NCBI GenBank assembly: GCA_024635465.1
Contig: JAGXIS010000069.1
Location: 1-8,364, forward strand
DNA length: 8,364 bases
Origin: Bacteroidota bacterium
GTDB lineage: Bacteria > Bacteroidota > Rhodothermia > Balneolales > Balneolaceae
Direction of reading: 5' to 3'
The notes under the pieces were generated by a model. That model saw nothing but the letters and a program-made list of their open reading frames with translations, was not told where the DNA came from and ran no database searches. The position numbers were made by a program, and so were the translations under genes. This document shows, in pieces, positions 6,616 through 8,364 of the stretch (the stretch's first letter is position 1; the number at the start of each line of letters is the position of its first letter).

Positions 6616-8364
6616 ATGAAAAAAATTACAATCACAGAAAAAATATTAAAAAGACCGGTAACAGCGATCATGATGTCGTTTCTTGTGATCGGTTTTGGGA
6701 TATTTTCTCTAACCAATTTAAAGGTGACTCTCTATCCCACTTTTGACGTACCGGTGATGGGGATTGCGGTTAACTATGCGAATGTGTCTCCGGATGATAT
6801 GCTTCGTTTGGTTGTGGAACCTATTGAAGGTGCTGTGATGGGAGTGGAAGGTGTGGAAACTTTGGATTCCAACGTCCGACAAGGTGGTGCATTTTTGATT
6901 CTGAGGTTGAAGCCGGGTACCAGCATCATGGTTACAGAGCAAAAAGTGAGGGAATCCGTAGAGAGAATTCGTGGGCAACTCCCTGCTGAAGCGAACGAAC
7001 CTGTAATATTTCAGTTTGATCCGGACAGAGCCCCTGTGATGAGGGTGAGTGTGGAATCAGACATTATGGGACTGGATGAACTGCGGACACTCTCCGTTGA
7101 GTTTATTGAGCCTAGATTTGAAAGAATCCCCGGTGTGGCATCAGCAGAAACGCGGGGTGGTCTCACTCGTAATATCTATGTTGATCTGCTCCCGGAAGCA
7201 TTGGCACGTCATAATATAATGCCGAACCAAGTTGTCAATAGCATTCGCACAAACAATATTCAGCAACCGATTGGAAACTTGGTGGCCGGTAGAATCAGTT
7301 ACAGTGTAAGAGCTCAATCGATGTACAGTAATATTGAGCAGATATCCCAAACGGTTATCACGATGGTAGATGACACCCCCATTCGGGTTAGGGATGTAGC
7401 TGTTGTTCGTGACGATTATGAGGATATCAGAAACATAGTAGAGATCAATGGCCGGAATAGTGTTACCGTCGACATTCAAAAACAGTCGGATGCCAACACA
7501 CTGGATGTAACTCATCAGATTATTGCTGCTTTGGAGGAATTCAGTCCCAATCTGCCCTCCAGCATTACGATGCAGGTTTTAAGTAACGAAGGTCAATTTA
7601 TTGAAGACTCTATCTCTAACCTTGCCCAATCTGCTCTGATTGCACTGGTTGTTGTGGTCATCATACTCCTTCTTTTTATGGGTGGCTGGAGAATTGCTTT
7701 TGTAGTTGCCATGAGTATTCCGGTCTCTCTTACGGCAACATTTGCTGCCATGTATGCCCTCGACATCACACTAAATATTATCTCAATAACCGGACTGGCA
7801 CTTGCGATCGGTCTATTGGTCGATAACTCTATCGTTGTGTCAGAAAGTATCGCCTATCAGCTGGAAAAAGGGAAAAATCGATTTGAAGCGGCACTCGCCG
7901 GAACCAATGAAGTGGGTGGTGCTCTTTTAGGATCTACATTGACCACGATCGCTGTTTTTATTCCCATTTTAACACTATCCGGGTTTGCAGGAACCGTTGC
8001 CAAAGATCTGGCATTGACGATATCCATTGCTATTGCATTTTCATTTTTAGCGTCCATTATTCTTATTCCCGTATTAGCCTCGATGTTGCTCAGAAGAGAC
8101 GAGTTTCTTAAGAGAAACTATACCATGAGCTTTATCAGATCCCTTGAAGTCAACTATATCTCATCGCTAGAGTGGATTTTAGCTAGAAAATATGTCGTTG
8201 TGATTGCAGTATTGGGAATCATTTTCGGAGCAAACTACATTTTTGGAAATATTGAAAAAGAGTTTTTCCCGGAGACGGATGAAGGTCAATTTGATCTGCG
8301 TGTCGAACTTCCGGCTGGAAATAAATTGTCTACGACTGCAACTCTATTAAGAGAGTACACAGAC
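6616..8364 (+). CDS. RND efflux transporter permease (AcrB/HAE1 type), pump 2, N-terminal 583 residues
   Basis: The frame from ATG 6616 stays open to the last base, so the gene is cut by the window edge rather than broken. It covers slightly more than half of a usual ~1030-1050-residue pump. Visible parts are TM1 (about 13-32), the TLYPTFDVPV block, and the first periplasmic loop with RFERIPGVASAETRGG. TM2 (about 337-357) follows. The TM4 signature GLLVDNSIVVSES has Asp403-Asn404, again Asp-Asn where AcrB has Asp-Asp. The block GSTLTTIAVFIPIL leads to TM5-6, then a short 33-residue loop, TM7, and EKEFFPETDEGQ at the start of the second periplasmic half. It is clearly diverged from pump 1 and so not a recent duplicate. 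It lies 168 bases after pump 1 on the same strand. It may share the upstream adaptor or have another one beyond the edge. The TM10 residues are not visible. Confidence 0.94.
   Translation, partial: MKKITITEKILKRPVTAIMMSFLVIGFGIFSLTNLKVTLYPTFDVPVMGIAVNYANVSPDDMLRLVVEPIEGAVMGVEGVETLDSNVRQGGAFLILRLKPGTSIMVTEQKVRESVERIRGQLPAEANEPVIFQFDPDRAPVMRVSVESDIMGLDELRTLSVEFIEPRFERIPGVASAETRGGLTRNIYVDLLPEALARHNIMPNQVVNSIRTNNIQQPIGNLVAGRISYSVRAQSMYSNIEQISQTVITMVDDTPIRVRDVAVVRDDYEDIRNIVEINGRNSVTVDIQKQSDANTLDVTHQIIAALEEFSPNLPSSITMQVLSNEGQFIEDSISNLAQSALIALVVVVIILLLFMGGWRIAFVVAMSIPVSLTATFAAMYALDITLNIISITGLALAIGLLVDNSIVVSESIAYQLEKGKNRFEAALAGTNEVGGALLGSTLTTIAVFIPILTLSGFAGTVAKDLALTISIAIAFSFLASIILIPVLASMLLRRDEFLKRNYTMSFIRSLEVNYISSLEWILARKYVVVIAVLGIIFGANYIFGNIEKEFFPETDEGQFDLRVELPAGNKLSTTATLLREYTD

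Noticed and set aside
6718..7515. Minus-strand frames opposite pump 2 (6718-6978, 7141-7515)
   Set aside because: The plus-strand frame from 6616 is open throughout and matches the RND family block by block, so these are shadows.
8100..8364. Pump 2 as a truncated or broken gene
   Set aside because: The frame is intact to the final base, so truncation is due to the window edge only.
1..8364. CRISPR array, tRNA/rRNA, insertion sequence or phage genes
   Set aside because: I saw no regularly spaced repeats, no tRNA-like cloverleaf, no transposase or integrase motif and no terminal inverted repeats.

Overview
The window carries a multidrug/solute efflux locus of the RND type, next to a short two-gene leftward unit and a small redox-type gene. 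The base composition is moderately AT-rich. Translation starts mostly lack a clear Shine-Dalgarno sequence and are preceded by AT-rich leaders. The efflux adaptor is a lipoprotein, and two TAnnTTTG-like boxes sit just upstream of genes. Together these point to a Gram-negative of the Bacteroidota/FCB group, possibly Balneolota or a relative. This is inferred from style, not from a phylogenetic marker.

Left part (1-868, minus strand): a complete marC-type membrane protein gene (868..188) is followed 21 bases later by what looks like a DinB/YfiT-family gene running off the left edge. The DinB gene appears broken: its family-like start (from 166) and its family-like HxxxHRxQ C-terminal helix lie in different frames, and the roughly 100 codons normally between them are missing. 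Positions 869-1064 are a divergent intergenic region.

Middle (1065-1514, plus strand): a single-domain GAF protein of the free methionine-(R)-sulfoxide reductase (fRMsr/YebR) type. It keeps two of the three family cysteines and has His in place of the third. The 274-base spacer after it (1515-1788) holds several small inverted repeats and a candidate promoter for the efflux genes.

Right part (1789-8364, plus strand): an RND efflux cluster. It contains a lipoprotein periplasmic adaptor (1789..3156), then 18 bases later a complete RND inner-membrane pump (3175..6447). After a 168-base spacer comes a second, different RND pump (6616 to beyond the right edge, 583 codons visible). The adaptor should bridge the pump(s) to a TolC-like outer-membrane channel, which is not encoded in the window. 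Both pumps carry Asp-Asn in TM4 where AcrB has Asp-Asp, and the first pump has Asn where AcrB has the TM10 Lys. The layout of one adaptor and two different pumps recalls MdtABC, but a heteromeric pump is only a hypothesis here.

I found no RNA gene, CRISPR array, insertion sequence or clearly new system. The most unusual points are the broken dinB-like gene, the Spy/CpxP-like tandem motif at the adaptor C-terminus, the extra hydrophobic cytoplasmic segment in pump 1, and the dyad symmetries in front of the efflux genes.
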